A DNA stretch of 64,000 bases from CAWHYG01 sp963833505 (GTDB lineage Bacteria; Eisenbacteria; RBG-16-71-46; CAIMUX01): assembly GCA_963833505.1 (NCBI GenBank), contig CAWHYG010000010.1, positions 1 through 64,000 on the forward strand, read 5' to 3'. The notes below the pieces were generated by a model. The model had not been told where the DNA came from and searched no databases. It worked only from the letters and a program-made list of their open reading frames with translations. The position numbers and the translations under genes were made by a program. Below are positions 43,686-52,496 of the stretch, one piece after another. The number at the start of each line of letters is the position of its first letter. The first letter of the stretch is position 1.

Positions 43686-45965
43686 CTATCGCCCCCCGCT
43701 TCCCTCCAGCTCCCGGATCCGCGCCAGGATCCTCGGATCCTGTCCCCCGAGGGATTGATACGCTCTGTAGGCCGGAAGCGCGTCGGCCGGCCGTGAAAGC
43801 TCGGCGTCCAGGATGGCTCCCATCGCCCGCCAGGTCTCGGCGCTTCCGGGCTTGTCCCGAGCGGCCGAACGCAGGGCCTCCACGGCGCCCTCGTGGTTTC
43901 CGGCGGCCTCCCTGGCGGAGGCGACATACGTCCAGCCCAGCCAGCGCGAATCGGCCCCGGCTGCGGGATCCGCGGCGACGGCGATCGCCGCCCTTTCGGC
44001 TTCCGGATTCCGCCCGAGCCTGAGCAACGCCTGGGCCCGTGCCAGCTCCAGTCCCTTCCGGCGCGCGGGATCCACGTCGCGGGAGGACGCCAGCGCTGTA
44101 CAAAGTGCCGCCCGCGCCTCCCATTGATCACTTTCGGACAGGCACCAGAGAACGTTGCTCAGGACGTCCGACCGATGCGGACTGGCATCCAGCGATCCCG
44201 CCTCGTGGCGGAAGAAATCCAGATAAGCGGCCTCGGCATCAGGACGGCTTCCCACCTGCAAGGCGAAGTTGGCGCGCTGGAAGCTCGCCCACGGAAAATG
44301 TAGAGCCGCCAGCAGCGACGCCTTCGGACGGCGGAGAGACTCGGAGACGAGGCGACCCAGCTCGGCTTCGCGCGCGGGATCCGGTTTCGCCCGCGCCGCG
44401 GTGAACGCGGGCTCGAGCTGAGAGATCGCACCGGCGTTCTTTCCGCCGCGCCGGCAGAAGACGGCGGCCCCGTCATCAGCGAAGATGAGGGCCCAGCCCG
44501 GATCGGCCGCCAGGTGCCGGAGCAGCGCCGGCATCTCGTAGAAATCCAGCAGCACGGTTTCGAATCCGTGCGAGCGTTCGATCGCGTCCCAGACCGTCGC
44601 GATGTCCGCGTCACGCGCGGCGGTCAGCTTGAGGTAGACCTGGTTCTCATCGTCCGTGCCGCACCAGCGCGGATCCAGGAAGGGCGTAAGGCGGGTTCCG
44701 TTCTCCATCAGGATCGCGCCCGCGAACGCCGGAGTGTGAAAGATCGGGCCTTCGAGGCTCGCGTTTCGCAGCAACCGGGACGCATCGGTCGCAGGAAACC
44801 GGAGCGTTCCCGCATTCGCGATCGCGAGCGCCTTGTCCTGGGCGAGAAGGATGCGGCCGTTGGCCAGCCCGACGAAGCCGACGAGACCCGCGATGAGCGC
44901 CAGCGCGACGGCGGTCGTTTCGGACACGCGAGCGGCGGCCGCCGGGATTCTTGCGAAGAGATCGTCCAGCGCGGCCGGCGCCAGCGCCACGGCGGCGACC
45001 GCGAAGAGCGACATGGCGCGGCGCGCGAGAAGCGACAGCGCCGTGGGGATCAGAAAAGCCAGAATGGCGCCCCAGCCGATCCGTTTCCGCGCCGCAAGGA
45101 TCAGGACGAGACAGAGTGGCATCCAGAAACGATAGCCCCAGAGCGCCAGAAACGGCTGGTAGCTCGAGTAGGGGCTGACGTGCTCCCGAAGCTCGATGGG
45201 GGAGATGGTTCCGGTGGTGACTCCGGCCAGCTTGAGCTGGGAGAGCCAGGCCAGGGGTCCCACGGGATTTACGAACGTGGCGAGGATGAGGGCGCCGAGG
45301 ATCAGGACGGCCCGGCGGAACCCGCGGTGCCCTTCCAGGGCGTCTCCGATCGTGAAGGCCACCCAAAGCGCCGGAAGCAGGCTGAAGAACAGATGCGTGT
45401 TCACCCAGAGGATCTGGAGCGGCACCAGCCACCAGACCCGGCGATCGTGACGATGAAGGATCAGGATCCAAAAGGCCGCGACCAGCGCCAGGTGGGAGAA
45501 GACGTCGGGGCGATCCACGAAGCGCTCGTGGGCGACGAGGATCCCGAGCGCCAGAGCGATGGTTCCGGCCCAAAGGGAAGATCCGAGACGGCGGGCCAGG
45601 AAGAAGGCCAGCGCCAGGGTCCCGAGAATCAGGCCGGCTCGGAAGAGCACGAGCCCCCAGGCTCCGAGATGGGCGAACAGGCTTGCCACTGTCACCTGGT
45701 AGAGCCAGTAGCCGTAGGCATAGACCGAGACCGAGGAATCCTGGCCCAAAAGCAGGGATCTCGCCCCGCCGAAGTGATGGAGAAGGATCCGCCCCCAGGA
45801 GATGTGAAAGCCCAGGTCCTGGTCGGACACCGGCATCAACGAGAGGAGAAGCGCGATCGCGATCCAGAGGACGGCGGCGCCGCCGGTCAGGATCTGAAAC
45901 CACCGGCTGTCCCGAAGAGAATCGGCTGGTCTCGAGGCGCCCGGGGGCGCGGAGGCTTCTGTCAT
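43686..45965 (-). CDS. Polytopic membrane protein with C-terminal TPR-like repeats
   Basis: The 759-residue protein has about ten hydrophobic helices in residues ~25-400 (AVLWIAIALLLSLMP, LVLFRAGLILGTLALAFFLA, AVLILGALILATFVNPVG). A soluble part follows (~400-540), then alpha-helical TPR-like repeats to the C-terminus (GLELARAQALLRLGRNPEAE, AWRAMGAILDAEL-type). The order (PVSDQDLGFHISWGR near the first TM loop, many TMs) resembles uncharacterised glycosyltransferase-C-like membrane proteins. Substrate unknown. The 265 bp downstream to 43420 hold no gene. Confidence 0.65.
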   Translation of the reverse strand: MTEASAPPGASRPADSLRDSRWFQILTGGAAVLWIAIALLLSLMPVSDQDLGFHISWGRILLHHFGGARSLLLGQDSSVSVYAYGYWLYQVTVASLFAHLGAWGLVLFRAGLILGTLALAFFLARRLGSSLWAGTIALALGILVAHERFVDRPDVFSHLALVAAFWILILHRHDRRVWWLVPLQILWVNTHLFFSLLPALWVAFTIGDALEGHRGFRRAVLILGALILATFVNPVGPLAWLSQLKLAGVTTGTISPIELREHVSPYSSYQPFLALWGYRFWMPLCLVLILAARKRIGWGAILAFLIPTALSLLARRAMSLFAVAAVALAPAALDDLFARIPAAAARVSETTAVALALIAGLVGFVGLANGRILLAQDKALAIANAGTLRFPATDASRLLRNASLEGPIFHTPAFAGAILMENGTRLTPFLDPRWCGTDDENQVYLKLTAARDADIATVWDAIERSHGFETVLLDFYEMPALLRHLAADPGWALIFADDGAAVFCRRGGKNAGAISQLEPAFTAARAKPDPAREAELGRLVSESLRRPKASLLAALHFPWASFQRANFALQVGSRPDAEAAYLDFFRHEAGSLDASPHRSDVLSNVLWCLSESDQWEARAALCTALASSRDVDPARRKGLELARAQALLRLGRNPEAERAAIAVAADPAAGADSRWLGWTYVASAREAAGNHEGAVEALRSAARDKPGSAETWRAMGAILDAELSRPADALPAYRAYQSLGGQDPRILARIRELEGSGGR

Positions 45966-46132
45966 GGCAGGGCGGATGGTAACACGGGGGACGGCGGCCG
46001 CGCCAGCCCTGCCGTCCTCGCGTTCCGGCGGTTGATCCGGATGTCGGGTTCAAGTATGATCCGGGGTAATTCTGGGGTCCTTGCACACGTGCGTCCATCT
46101 CGCGGTGAAATCAAGTTGAAAGGAATGGAACC

Positions 46133-46441
46133 ATGCTTTTCCTCACGTACTGGGAACTGAACGAAGACATGAACATCACGCAGCGGCTCCAGATTGCGGA
46201 GAAGCTGCAAGCCCGGAAGCTCTTTCCGCCGAACGGAACCGAGATCGTCCGCTGGGACATCACTCCGGACGGGTGGGGGATCCTGCTGCTGGATGCGCCC
46301 GACCCGGGCGCGGTGGCCCACGCCCTGGACATCTGGAGAATCGCGGGCACCGGCTTTTTCAAGGTCACCCGAACCTCTCCGGCGATTCCGGTGACGGACT
46401 CGATCGCGGTGGCGGCCGAGCTGATCAAAAAGCTGAGCTGA
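46133..46441 (+). CDS. DUF3303-family small protein
   Basis: The 102-residue protein starts at ATG 46133 behind AAAGGAA. The MLFLTYWELNEDMN start, ITPDGWGILLLDAPDP and TGFFKVTRTSPAIPV match the DUF3303 pattern as I remember it. Small ferredoxin-like alpha/beta fold expected; function not known. It stands alone, 168 bp from the divergent membrane protein gene. Confidence 0.75.
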   Translation: MLFLTYWELNEDMNITQRLQIAEKLQARKLFPPNGTEIVRWDITPDGWGILLLDAPDPGAVAHALDIWRIAGTGFFKVTRTSPAIPVTDSIAVAAELIKKLS

Positions 46442-46640
46442 GCCCGGGCGGCGCGCCGTCCTCTGTCTGTCCGTCCCGCCGGAAGGCGGGCCGCTCAATC
46501 CTGCCGTGACAATCTCGGCCCCAGGAGCCATACTCGCCCGGGCCTCGGCGTTTCAGGCCGCGGCCCGATGGATTCGTTCCCAGCCGTTTTTTCGGCCCTT
46601 CCTTCGCGAGCGGCGCCCTCGGCGCCGTGGGGAGATCGAC

Positions 46641-48467
46641 ATGAACCGAGCTTCGCCTCATGGGTCCGCCTTCTGGATCGCGCTTTCCGCGTTGACCGTT
46701 GTGGCCGCGCTGCCCGCGGCCAACCCGCCGGTCGCCTTCGCGGCCGGGAAGACCGCCGCCGGCTCGGCCGGGAAGAGTCCGGCCTTCGCCGGCCCCTCCA
46801 TTCCGGTCGAGGAGCACGTCCTCTCCAACGGGATGAGGATCCTCTTCATCCCGCAACACGTCTCGCCCACGATTTCGGGGGCGTGGCTGGCCCATGTGGG
46901 CTCGGTGAACGAGCGGCCGGGGATCACCGGGATCTCGCACCTCTTCGAGCACATGATGTTCAAGGGGACCCACGTCATCGGGACCCACGACTATGCCACC
47001 GACGTGCGTCTCATCGATGAGCAGGAGCAGGTGCAGGATTCCATGCGCGCCGAGATGTCGAGTATGCGCGGGGCCGCGCGCCGGGGCGATATCGACGACA
47101 TCACGAAGCCCGAGGCGAAGACGCCGCGCTACCGCGAGCTGGAGGCGAGGTTCGACTCGCTCGTGGCCCAGCAACGCCGGAACATGGTGAAGAACCAGTT
47201 CGACAACGAGCTGCAGGAGAACGGCGGCAGCTTCATCAACGCCTTCACCACCGAGGACTTCACCTGCTATTTCGAGACCCTTCCGGCGAACAAGCTCGAG
47301 CTCTGGTTCTGGATGGAGGCCGACCGGATCCATAACCGCGTCTTCCGCGAGTTCTATTCCGAGCGGGACGTCGTCTACGAAGAGCGGCGGCGCTCCATCG
47401 AATCCACCCCCACCGGCCCGTTCGAGGTCGCCTACGACGCCACCTTCTGGGAGTCGAGCCCGTACCACTGGCCGGTCATCGGCTGGCCCAGCGACGTGGC
47501 GGCGATCTCGAAAAAGGAGGCCGACGACTACTACGCGACCTACTATGCGCCGCAGAACCTGACCGCCTTCCTCGTCGGCGACTTCGATCCCAAGGAGGCC
47601 TTGAGGCTGGCCGAGCTCTATTTCGGGTCCATCCCGGCGGGAACTTCCGCTCCTCCCGAGATGATCACTTCGGAGAACCACCAGCTCGCCGAGAAGCGCC
47701 TCTACGCCGAGGCGGAGACGAACCCGGGCGTGTGGGTCCGCTGGCATACACCGGCCTATGTGCACAAGGACGTGCCCGCGCTGAACGTGCTGGCCGAGAT
47801 CATGAATGGTCCGACCGGCCGTCTCCGCAAGCACCTCATCCTGGGCAGCGGAATCGCGACGGACGCCGATGCCTCGCAGACGCCGCACCGGTACGAGGGC
47901 ATGTTCCAGATCAACGCGGAATGCAAGGAGGGCCACAGCCCGGAGGAGGTGGAGCGGGCGATCTACGCCGAGCTGGACAGCCTGCGGAAGACGCCGGTGT
48001 CGGACGAGGAGCTTCAGAAGGTGAAGAACCGCTTCCTGACTTCAAGCTACCGGCAGATCGGATCCAACATGCAGCTCCTGTTCCGTTACGGCCTGGCCGA
48101 AGGGCTCGGGTCGTGGCGCGACGCCGACCGGATCGAACAGGCGGTGCAGACGGTCACCGCCGCCGACGTCCAGCGCGTGGTCTCCACCTATTTCACGAAG
48201 GAGAACCGGACCGTCGCGATCTGGACCCGTGCGGCCGGTTCGGCGCCGGAAGATCCCGCGCTGGCTGCGTTGCCGCCCGAGGCGAAGCCGATGGCGATGG
48301 CGGCCTTGGGGCGGATCAAGGACGCGAAGGATCCGGCCCAGCTCCAGAGGATGCTCGAACACCTCGATCAAATGGGCGGCCAGGTGCCTCCCGAGATGAA
48401 GCCCGCCATCGATTTCATCCGCGCCAAGGCCCGGGCTCGCCTCGCCGAGCTCGAGAGCACCAAATGA
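46641..48467 (+). CDS. M16-family zinc metalloprotease, catalytic subunit
   Basis: The 608-residue protein starts at ATG 46641 behind GGGGAG. After a signal peptide and Ala-rich stretch, the inverted zinc motif HLFEH lies at ~100-104 in GISHLFEHMMFKGT. The distal Glu is in VVYEERRRS (~249). About 85 residues (EQEQVQDSMRAEMSS onward) are inserted between HxxEH and the conserved GGSFINAFTTEDFTCYF, more than in the standard family spacing. The C-terminal M16 domain carries the GPTGRLRKHL region. It is followed at 18 nt by the non-catalytic partner. Periplasmic peptide degradation is likely. Confidence 0.9.
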   Translation: MNRASPHGSAFWIALSALTVVAALPAANPPVAFAAGKTAAGSAGKSPAFAGPSIPVEEHVLSNGMRILFIPQHVSPTISGAWLAHVGSVNERPGITGISHLFEHMMFKGTHVIGTHDYATDVRLIDEQEQVQDSMRAEMSSMRGAARRGDIDDITKPEAKTPRYRELEARFDSLVAQQRRNMVKNQFDNELQENGGSFINAFTTEDFTCYFETLPANKLELWFWMEADRIHNRVFREFYSERDVVYEERRRSIESTPTGPFEVAYDATFWESSPYHWPVIGWPSDVAAISKKEADDYYATYYAPQNLTAFLVGDFDPKEALRLAELYFGSIPAGTSAPPEMITSENHQLAEKRLYAEAETNPGVWVRWHTPAYVHKDVPALNVLAEIMNGPTGRLRKHLILGSGIATDADASQTPHRYEGMFQINAECKEGHSPEEVERAIYAELDSLRKTPVSDEELQKVKNRFLTSSYRQIGSNMQLLFRYGLAEGLGSWRDADRIEQAVQTVTAADVQRVVSTYFTKENRTVAIWTRAAGSAPEDPALAALPPEAKPMAMAALGRIKDAKDPAQLQRMLEHLDQMGGQVPPEMKPAIDFIRAKARARLAELESTK

Positions 48468-48484
48468 ACGGAGGAGCCGTCATC

Positions 48485-50074
48485 ATGAAGCGAACCGCAT
48501 CCCCTTGCCGGAGCGGGCGGGCGTGTACCGCCGCCGTTGCCCTTCTCGGGCTTCTGGCCCTGGGCGCCGTCTCGAACCCGGCGGGCGCGGCCGGATCCTC
48601 GATCCCGGACCGGCCCGAGGATCTGCAGTACCCGCCGCTCAAGTTCACCCCGCCGGACGCCGCCACCTACCGCGTGAAGCTCGCCGGCGGCATCCCGGCC
48701 TATCTCGTTCCCGATCACACCCTGCCGCTGGTGAACATCGTGGTCATCATGCGGGCCGGCACCGATCTCGACCCGGCCGGGAAGGAAGGCCTGGCCGAGA
48801 TGACCGCGGGCCTCCTCACCAAGAGCGGAACCAAGACCATGACCGCGGAGGCGCTGGAAGAGCGCGTGGCCTATCTCGGAGCGCAGCTCGAGAGCGGCAC
48901 CGGGGCCGGGCGCGGCATGTTCGGGTTCGGCGGCGTGCCCGTCTCCTCGACCGAGTCGCGCATCAGCGTGAACCTGCTGTCGAAGGACGTGGACGAGGGA
49001 CTGTCCCTTCTCACCGCGTGTCTCCGCGACTGCGCCTTCCAGGACGACCGCGTGGAGCTCCGCCGGCAGCAGACGCTCCAGGACATCCAGCGGCGGAATG
49101 ACGACAGCGCCACGATCGAGGATTACGAGTGGGGCTACCTCATGGCGGAGGAGGGACACTGGACCAACCGCCGCCCCACCGAGGCGTCGCTCAAGTCGAT
49201 CACCAAGGCGGACATGGTCGCCTTCCAGCATCGCTACCTGGGTCCGAAGAACTTCGTCCTCGCGGTTTCCGGAGACTTCGACCGGAACGAGATGGTGAAG
49301 AAGCTGGAGGCCGCCTTCGCGCACTGGCCCACGCCGGGCGAAAATCCCGGCCCGCCCGCCGCGCCGTCCGATTCCACGCGTTCCGGCTGGTTCGTCGCGG
49401 ACAAGGACGTGAACCAGACCCGCGTCTCGATCGGTCTGCGCGCCCTCGATCGCTATGATCCGGACTTCTACGCCGCGGAGGTCATGAACTTCATCCTCGG
49501 CGGGGGCGGATTCTCCTCGCGCCTGTTGAACCGCATCCGCTCGGACGAAGGGCTGGCCTACCAGGTGCGCTCGGGGCTCGAAGGCTGCGTGTACTATCCG
49601 CAGGAGCTGCGGATCGCCTACCAGACCAAGGTGCGATCGACCGCGAGAGCGACGCAGCTCGCGCTGGAAGAAATCCGGCGGATCATGATCGCGCCGGTTT
49701 CAGACGCGGAGCTGACGACCGCAAAGAAGTCGTTCATCGAGGGCTTTCCTTCGCGCTTCCCGAACGCGGGGGCGATGGCGGGAAATCTCGCGGCCGAGGA
49801 GGTGACGGGACGCTACCAGCGCGATCCGCGCTACTTCGCCGAGTACACCAAACGCGTCGACGCGGTCACGGCCGATGACGTCCAGAGGGTCGCGAAGCGC
49901 CTGCTCGACCCGACGAAGATGACCTTCCTCTTCGTCGGCAACGCCACCGAGATGGCGCTCACCGACGGGAAGCACGACGTCACGCTGGCCGGACTCTCCC
50001 ACGGCCAGATGAAGTCGGTGCCGTTGCGCGATCCGCTCACGATGAAGGAGATCGCGGCCGGAGGGGCGCAGTAG
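48485..50074 (+). CDS. M16-family protein lacking the zinc motif, partner subunit
   Basis: The 529-residue protein starts at ATG 48485 behind GGAGG; an ATG overlapping the upstream stop (48464) is an alternative. A signal peptide (VALLGLLALGAVSNPAGA) is present. At the position of HxxEH it has KEGLAEMTAGLLT, so the zinc site is gone. The C-terminal half keeps the Arg/Tyr pair (GFSSRLLNRIRSDEGLAYQV) typical of the partner in two-gene M16B proteases. It forms one operon with the catalytic subunit and a terminator follows. Confidence 0.9.
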   Translation: MKRTASPCRSGRACTAAVALLGLLALGAVSNPAGAAGSSIPDRPEDLQYPPLKFTPPDAATYRVKLAGGIPAYLVPDHTLPLVNIVVIMRAGTDLDPAGKEGLAEMTAGLLTKSGTKTMTAEALEERVAYLGAQLESGTGAGRGMFGFGGVPVSSTESRISVNLLSKDVDEGLSLLTACLRDCAFQDDRVELRRQQTLQDIQRRNDDSATIEDYEWGYLMAEEGHWTNRRPTEASLKSITKADMVAFQHRYLGPKNFVLAVSGDFDRNEMVKKLEAAFAHWPTPGENPGPPAAPSDSTRSGWFVADKDVNQTRVSIGLRALDRYDPDFYAAEVMNFILGGGGFSSRLLNRIRSDEGLAYQVRSGLEGCVYYPQELRIAYQTKVRSTARATQLALEEIRRIMIAPVSDAELTTAKKSFIEGFPSRFPNAGAMAGNLAAEEVTGRYQRDPRYFAEYTKRVDAVTADDVQRVAKRLLDPTKMTFLFVGNATEMALTDGKHDVTLAGLSHGQMKSVPLRDPLTMKEIAAGGAQ

Positions 50075-50119
50075 CGAGACGACCGGTTTTCATCGGCCAC
50101 GCCACTGTCCCGAGGCACC

Positions 50120-50153
50120 GGCGGAGTCCCGAGGAGACGGGGCTCCGCCTTTT
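50120..50153 (+). terminator. Rho-independent terminator of the M16 operon
   Basis: A 12-bp GC-rich stem (GGCGGAGTCCCG with CGGGGCTCCGCC, one G-T pair) and a 6-nt loop are followed directly by TTTT, 46 bp past the stop of the second M16 gene. Confidence 0.75.
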
Positions 50154-50302
50154 CCCATGAACATCGTCCAGTCGTGCTTCGGCGTGTCGACGCTGCCGCG
50201 CGTACCACATCGGGAATTTCAGCGCATCGGACCGGGGCTTTCATCGAAGCGATCTGGTGCGGCGCCGTCCGAGGATGATCCATCAACCCGGGCAGACCGC
50301 TC

Positions 50303-51154
50303 CTACTCGAGCCCGCGCTCTTCCAGCTCTTCCTCGCTCAACCCGAGGTAGTGGCCGACCTCGTGGAAGAGCGTGAGGCGGATCTCCTGGATCAGCTCCT
50401 CGCGCGTCTGGCAGAAGCGCTCGAGGTTTCGCTGGTAGATGAAGATCGTGGCCGGCATCGTCACCGGAGTGAAGACGCTCCGGTCCTTCAGGCTGGGCCC
50501 GACGAACAGCCCGAGCACCGTCGGCGTGATCGGCTCTTCGTCCGACTCCGAGAGCAGGATCTCGCGCGTGGGGAGATCCTCCACCACCAGCGCGATGGTC
50601 TCGAGATGCTGGCGGATGTCCTCCGGGAGATGATCGGCCGCTTCGTGCACGACCCGCTCGAAGGCTTCCCGCTTCATGCGGATCGGAAGGGGAAAACCCT
50701 CCGGATCGAGCCCGTGCGTCCGCTCGTAGAGCTTCTCGGCCTGTTCGAGGTCGCCGAGAAACTCCAGGCATTGGGCGAGCCCGTAGAGCGGCGGCGCCGC
50801 CTCGGGCTCTTCCTGGACGATCTCGCGGAAGAGCTTCTCGGCTTCTTCCACGCGGAGATTTTCGTAGAGCGCGGACGCCAGGTAGAAATTGTGGATGACC
50901 GGATCTTCCACCTGGCCCTGGCAGCTCTGCAGATGCTCCAGCGCCTCTCCGGAAATGCCCGATTCCAGCAGCGCGGCCCCGAGCAGGAACCGCACTTCCG
51001 GATGCTCTTCCGTTTCCCCCATCATCTCCTCGGCCTCGAGTCCGGCGGTCTCGGGATCTCCGTCCTCGAGGGCATCCCAGGCGCGGTCCACCCGTTCGAC
51101 GAATTTCTTCGGCAACGGCGGAACCGGCTTGCGGGCGTGAGGACTCTGCGACAT
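50303..51154 (-). CDS. Zincin-like metallopeptidase family protein with TPR N-terminus
   Basis: In the 283-residue protein, residues ~20-170 are TPR-like helices (VRFLLGAALLESGISGEALEHL, PLYGLAQCLEFLGDLEQAEKLY). The C-terminal ~90 residues match the DUF1025/zincin group: LPTREILLSES, ATIFIYQRNLERF, then the zinc motif LFHEVGHYLGLSEEELEERG (HExxHxxGxxE, ~262-273). No signal peptide is seen, so it is probably cytoplasmic. Function uncertain. Confidence 0.82.
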   Translation of the reverse strand: MSQSPHARKPVPPLPKKFVERVDRAWDALEDGDPETAGLEAEEMMGETEEHPEVRFLLGAALLESGISGEALEHLQSCQGQVEDPVIHNFYLASALYENLRVEEAEKLFREIVQEEPEAAPPLYGLAQCLEFLGDLEQAEKLYERTHGLDPEGFPLPIRMKREAFERVVHEAADHLPEDIRQHLETIALVVEDLPTREILLSESDEEPITPTVLGLFVGPSLKDRSVFTPVTMPATIFIYQRNLERFCQTREELIQEIRLTLFHEVGHYLGLSEEELEERGLE

Positions 51155-51178
51155 CGGGAACTCCCTCTGGGCACCGAG

Positions 51179-52474
51179 CTAGAGTGTAGGACAAGCGGCG
51201 GGGAGGTCGAGATCAAAATTCCCGCGAGAGACGCGCATCAAGGCAGCCCAAAGAGCGAGGGGCACCCAGGCGCGAACCAGCGGAACCCATGGCTCTCGAT
51301 AGTCGAAGAAATGCGCGTTCATGCTGATCGCTTCGGCGAGGACGGCGGCGATCAGCAGGATCCAGCAGGGCGGATCCCGCCGGAAGCTCGGCGCCAGCAG
51401 AAGCCCGGTGGCTGCGGGCAGGATCAGCATCGTCTGGTAATCCGGCCAGGAGGTCGGCATGAGCAGGAGAAGAAGGCAGAGCGAGGCTCCGAAAACGGCC
51501 AGCGAGGTCCGTGCTCCGAGCGCGCAACCGCGGAGCCGCAGAACGGTGAGTCCGATCAAGCCCAGCCCGAACACGACCTCCGATGCGATGAGCGCAGCCC
51601 GCGCGCCGCGCATGCCGCAACCCTCGACCGTGCCGTAGGGATAGGAAGCCAGCCGATTCATCCTGGCCCATCCCTGGCCCAGAAGAAGAATGAGCCGCCC
51701 GATGTTTCCCGGAAGGCTGATGTTCTCCCATCCGAGGCTGGTGCCGCCGAGCTTGGGAAGGATCTGCGTGAAGTACTGCACCGTCAAATGCGGATCGAGG
51801 ACGATGGAAGCCGCACCGAGGGCGAAGACGGCTCCGGCGGCGACGCCCAGCATCGCTTTCCAATCCCGCCGGAGCGCGAAATACGCGCCCAGCCCGAAGG
51901 GATAGACCTTCAGCGCGCCCGCGACGCCCACGGCGGCGCCGGCCAGAAACGCCCGCCGCTCTTTCATCGCCACCAGCCCCAACGCCAGGATGAGCATCAT
52001 GAGAGGCTCGACCTGCGGGCCTCCCATGCTCTCCTGGAAGGGCTGCCAGTTGAGGAAGACGAGCGCGACCAACAAAAGCCGTTCTCTTCCGGGCCGGAAC
52101 AGCGCCAGAATCACGCCGAGTCCGGCGGCCAGGATGACCGCGTTCAGGGCCAGGAGGAGGTAGATCGGTTCCTGTCCCGTGAGGGCCGGGCTGGTCAGTG
52201 GGCGAAGCATGGCGGCGTAGGTCGGAGGATATTTGTAGACGCCGCTGCTGGGGTTGAAGAAGTCCTGCTCATCCAGGTTGTAGAGCCGGCCTTTGGTCTT
52301 CCAGGCCTCGACGTTCTCGAGGAAGAGGCGGACGTCCTGGTAGCTGGCCGGTTTCGTCGATTCAGCAACGTCCGCGATCACCTCGGATCGGATCCTGAAA
52401 GCGGACGGAATCAGAGCGAGAGCCAAGAGAGCCGCCGGAAGCCATCGGCGCAAGGAGGGGATGGATGACGGCAC
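51179..52474 (-). CDS. GT87-like polytopic mannosyl/glycosyltransferase (DUF2029)
   Basis: The protein is about 431 residues if started at GTG 52474. The open frame reaches 52588, but that would overlap the divergent neighbour, and no strong ribosome-binding site settles the start. About ten TM helices are visible (LPAALLALALIPSAF, YLLLALNAVILAAGLGVILALF, LIASEVVFGLGLIGLTVL). The luminal loop GVYKYPPTYAAMLRPL and GALKVYPFGLGAY are hallmarks of GT87 polyprenyl-phosphate-mannose-dependent enzymes. Membrane-bound glycan assembly inferred. Confidence 0.75.
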   Translation of the reverse strand: MPSSIPSLRRWLPAALLALALIPSAFRIRSEVIADVAESTKPASYQDVRLFLENVEAWKTKGRLYNLDEQDFFNPSSGVYKYPPTYAAMLRPLTSPALTGQEPIYLLLALNAVILAAGLGVILALFRPGRERLLLVALVFLNWQPFQESMGGPQVEPLMMLILALGLVAMKERRAFLAGAAVGVAGALKVYPFGLGAYFALRRDWKAMLGVAAGAVFALGAASIVLDPHLTVQYFTQILPKLGGTSLGWENISLPGNIGRLILLLGQGWARMNRLASYPYGTVEGCGMRGARAALIASEVVFGLGLIGLTVLRLRGCALGARTSLAVFGASLCLLLLLMPTSWPDYQTMLILPAATGLLLAPSFRRDPPCWILLIAAVLAEAISMNAHFFDYREPWVPLVRAWVPLALWAALMRVSRGNFDLDLPAACPTL

Positions 52475-52496
52475 CGAGTTCAGCTGACTCCCTCGA

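Noticed and set aside
44514..46160. Plus-strand frame opposite the membrane/TPR protein
   Set aside because: It is charged low-complexity sequence, the usual antisense shadow of a GC-rich gene; the minus strand encodes clear transmembrane helices.
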